Shown here: positions 63,605 to 64,000 of the stretch, one piece after another
Layout: each line of letters starts with the position of its first letter
Numbering within the stretch: position 1 is the first letter of the stretch
Source of the DNA: Talinum fruticosum
Taxonomy: Eukaryota > Streptophyta > Magnoliopsida > Caryophyllales > Talinaceae
Length of the DNA: 64,000 nt
NCBI GenBank assembly: GCA_021018815.1
Contig: JAITYX010000032.1
Span: 868,001-932,000 of the forward strand
Direction: 5' to 3'
Notes under the pieces: generated by a model
Database searches by the model: none
Seen by the model: the letters and a program-made list of their open reading frames with translations, nothing else
Told to the model about the DNA's origin: nothing
Made by a program: the position numbers and the translations under genes

Positions 63605-64000
63605 TATGTGTACTTAGGTTTAGTAATTTGCATGATTTTATGGCCATGTACTCGTGGTTACTGCAATTCTAATGTCTTAAAGGTACATACTCTGATCATC
63701 ACTGCTTCAACCATTTGTCATACATATGTTCATTATTGCCGCAGCTTCCAGCATAGGGAAAATTCTTATTCTCGTACCAAGTATGGAATTTTGCTAGTTT
63801 AATCTGATTTCCCTCTTGATAACAGATATCATAGGAGGTCCGTGAACTTGGGAACATACTTATTCACATGCTGTGGTGAAATGTTAACATCATTTACTAT
63901 TGTGCATTCCTGTAGAGCATATTGTATTATGTGATGAGATGCCTCGATAAATTTGGAGAAGACATGTGAATAAGTTGAAAGGGTTAGCTGTTAGCATATT
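63605..64000 (+). other. mTERF4 3' UTR and flank
   Basis: AT-rich sequence after the stop. Several short AATAAA-like or TGTAxx stretches could serve for polyadenylation. No further gene starts before the window ends. Confidence 0.5.

Overview
The window is nuclear DNA of a flowering plant, most likely a eudicot. Genes are split by GT-AG introns, intergenic DNA is AT-rich, several products look plastid-targeted, and the repeats (plant L1 LINE, tRNA-derived SINEs, hAT-like elements, AT microsatellites) are those of plant genomes. I cannot name the species. All exon borders below were read by hand from splice consensus, reading frame and remembered family sequences. No alignment or search was run.

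Layout. The first 33 kb carries five genes, all on the minus strand: the 5' part of a patatin/LRR/ARM phospholipase A-I (1-4434, 3' end outside the window); an ADAL/MAPDA-type N6-methyl-AMP deaminase (6278-9597); a GH1 beta-glucosidase of BGLU46 type (11475-17442); and two tandem glucose-6-phosphate/phosphate translocators (23255-25908 and 30124-33205). A plus-strand mTERF gene follows (36888-38051). Next come two tandem tryptophan-synthase-beta-like genes on the minus strand (40315-43316 and 52654-54886), separated by a decayed 5.2 kb L1 LINE with a 20-bp target-site duplication (45534-50754). The window ends with an intact mTERF4 (BSM/RUG2) orthologue on the plus strand (62012-63604).

Most notable biology. 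Both tryptophan-synthase-beta-like genes have complete reading frames, yet both encode Asn at the position of the PLP Schiff-base lysine (HNINN instead of HKINN) and Ala at the position of the catalytic glutamate (TATGAGQHG instead of AETGAGQHG). The rest of the fold, including the GGGSN phosphate-binding loop, is kept. This suggests a TrpB-derived pseudoenzyme or neofunctionalised lineage that was tandemly duplicated.

Most notable technical point. Three otherwise well-conserved genes (phospholipase, deaminase, first mTERF) are broken at five places. Each break is one missing base in a run of 4-5 identical bases. This looks like systematic homopolymer under-calling in the assembly rather than five independent gene-killing mutations.

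The genes do not form one pathway. Most products whose location can be guessed act in plastids (GPT pair, TrpB-like pair, mTERF4). The two tandem pairs show that local duplication is a main force here.
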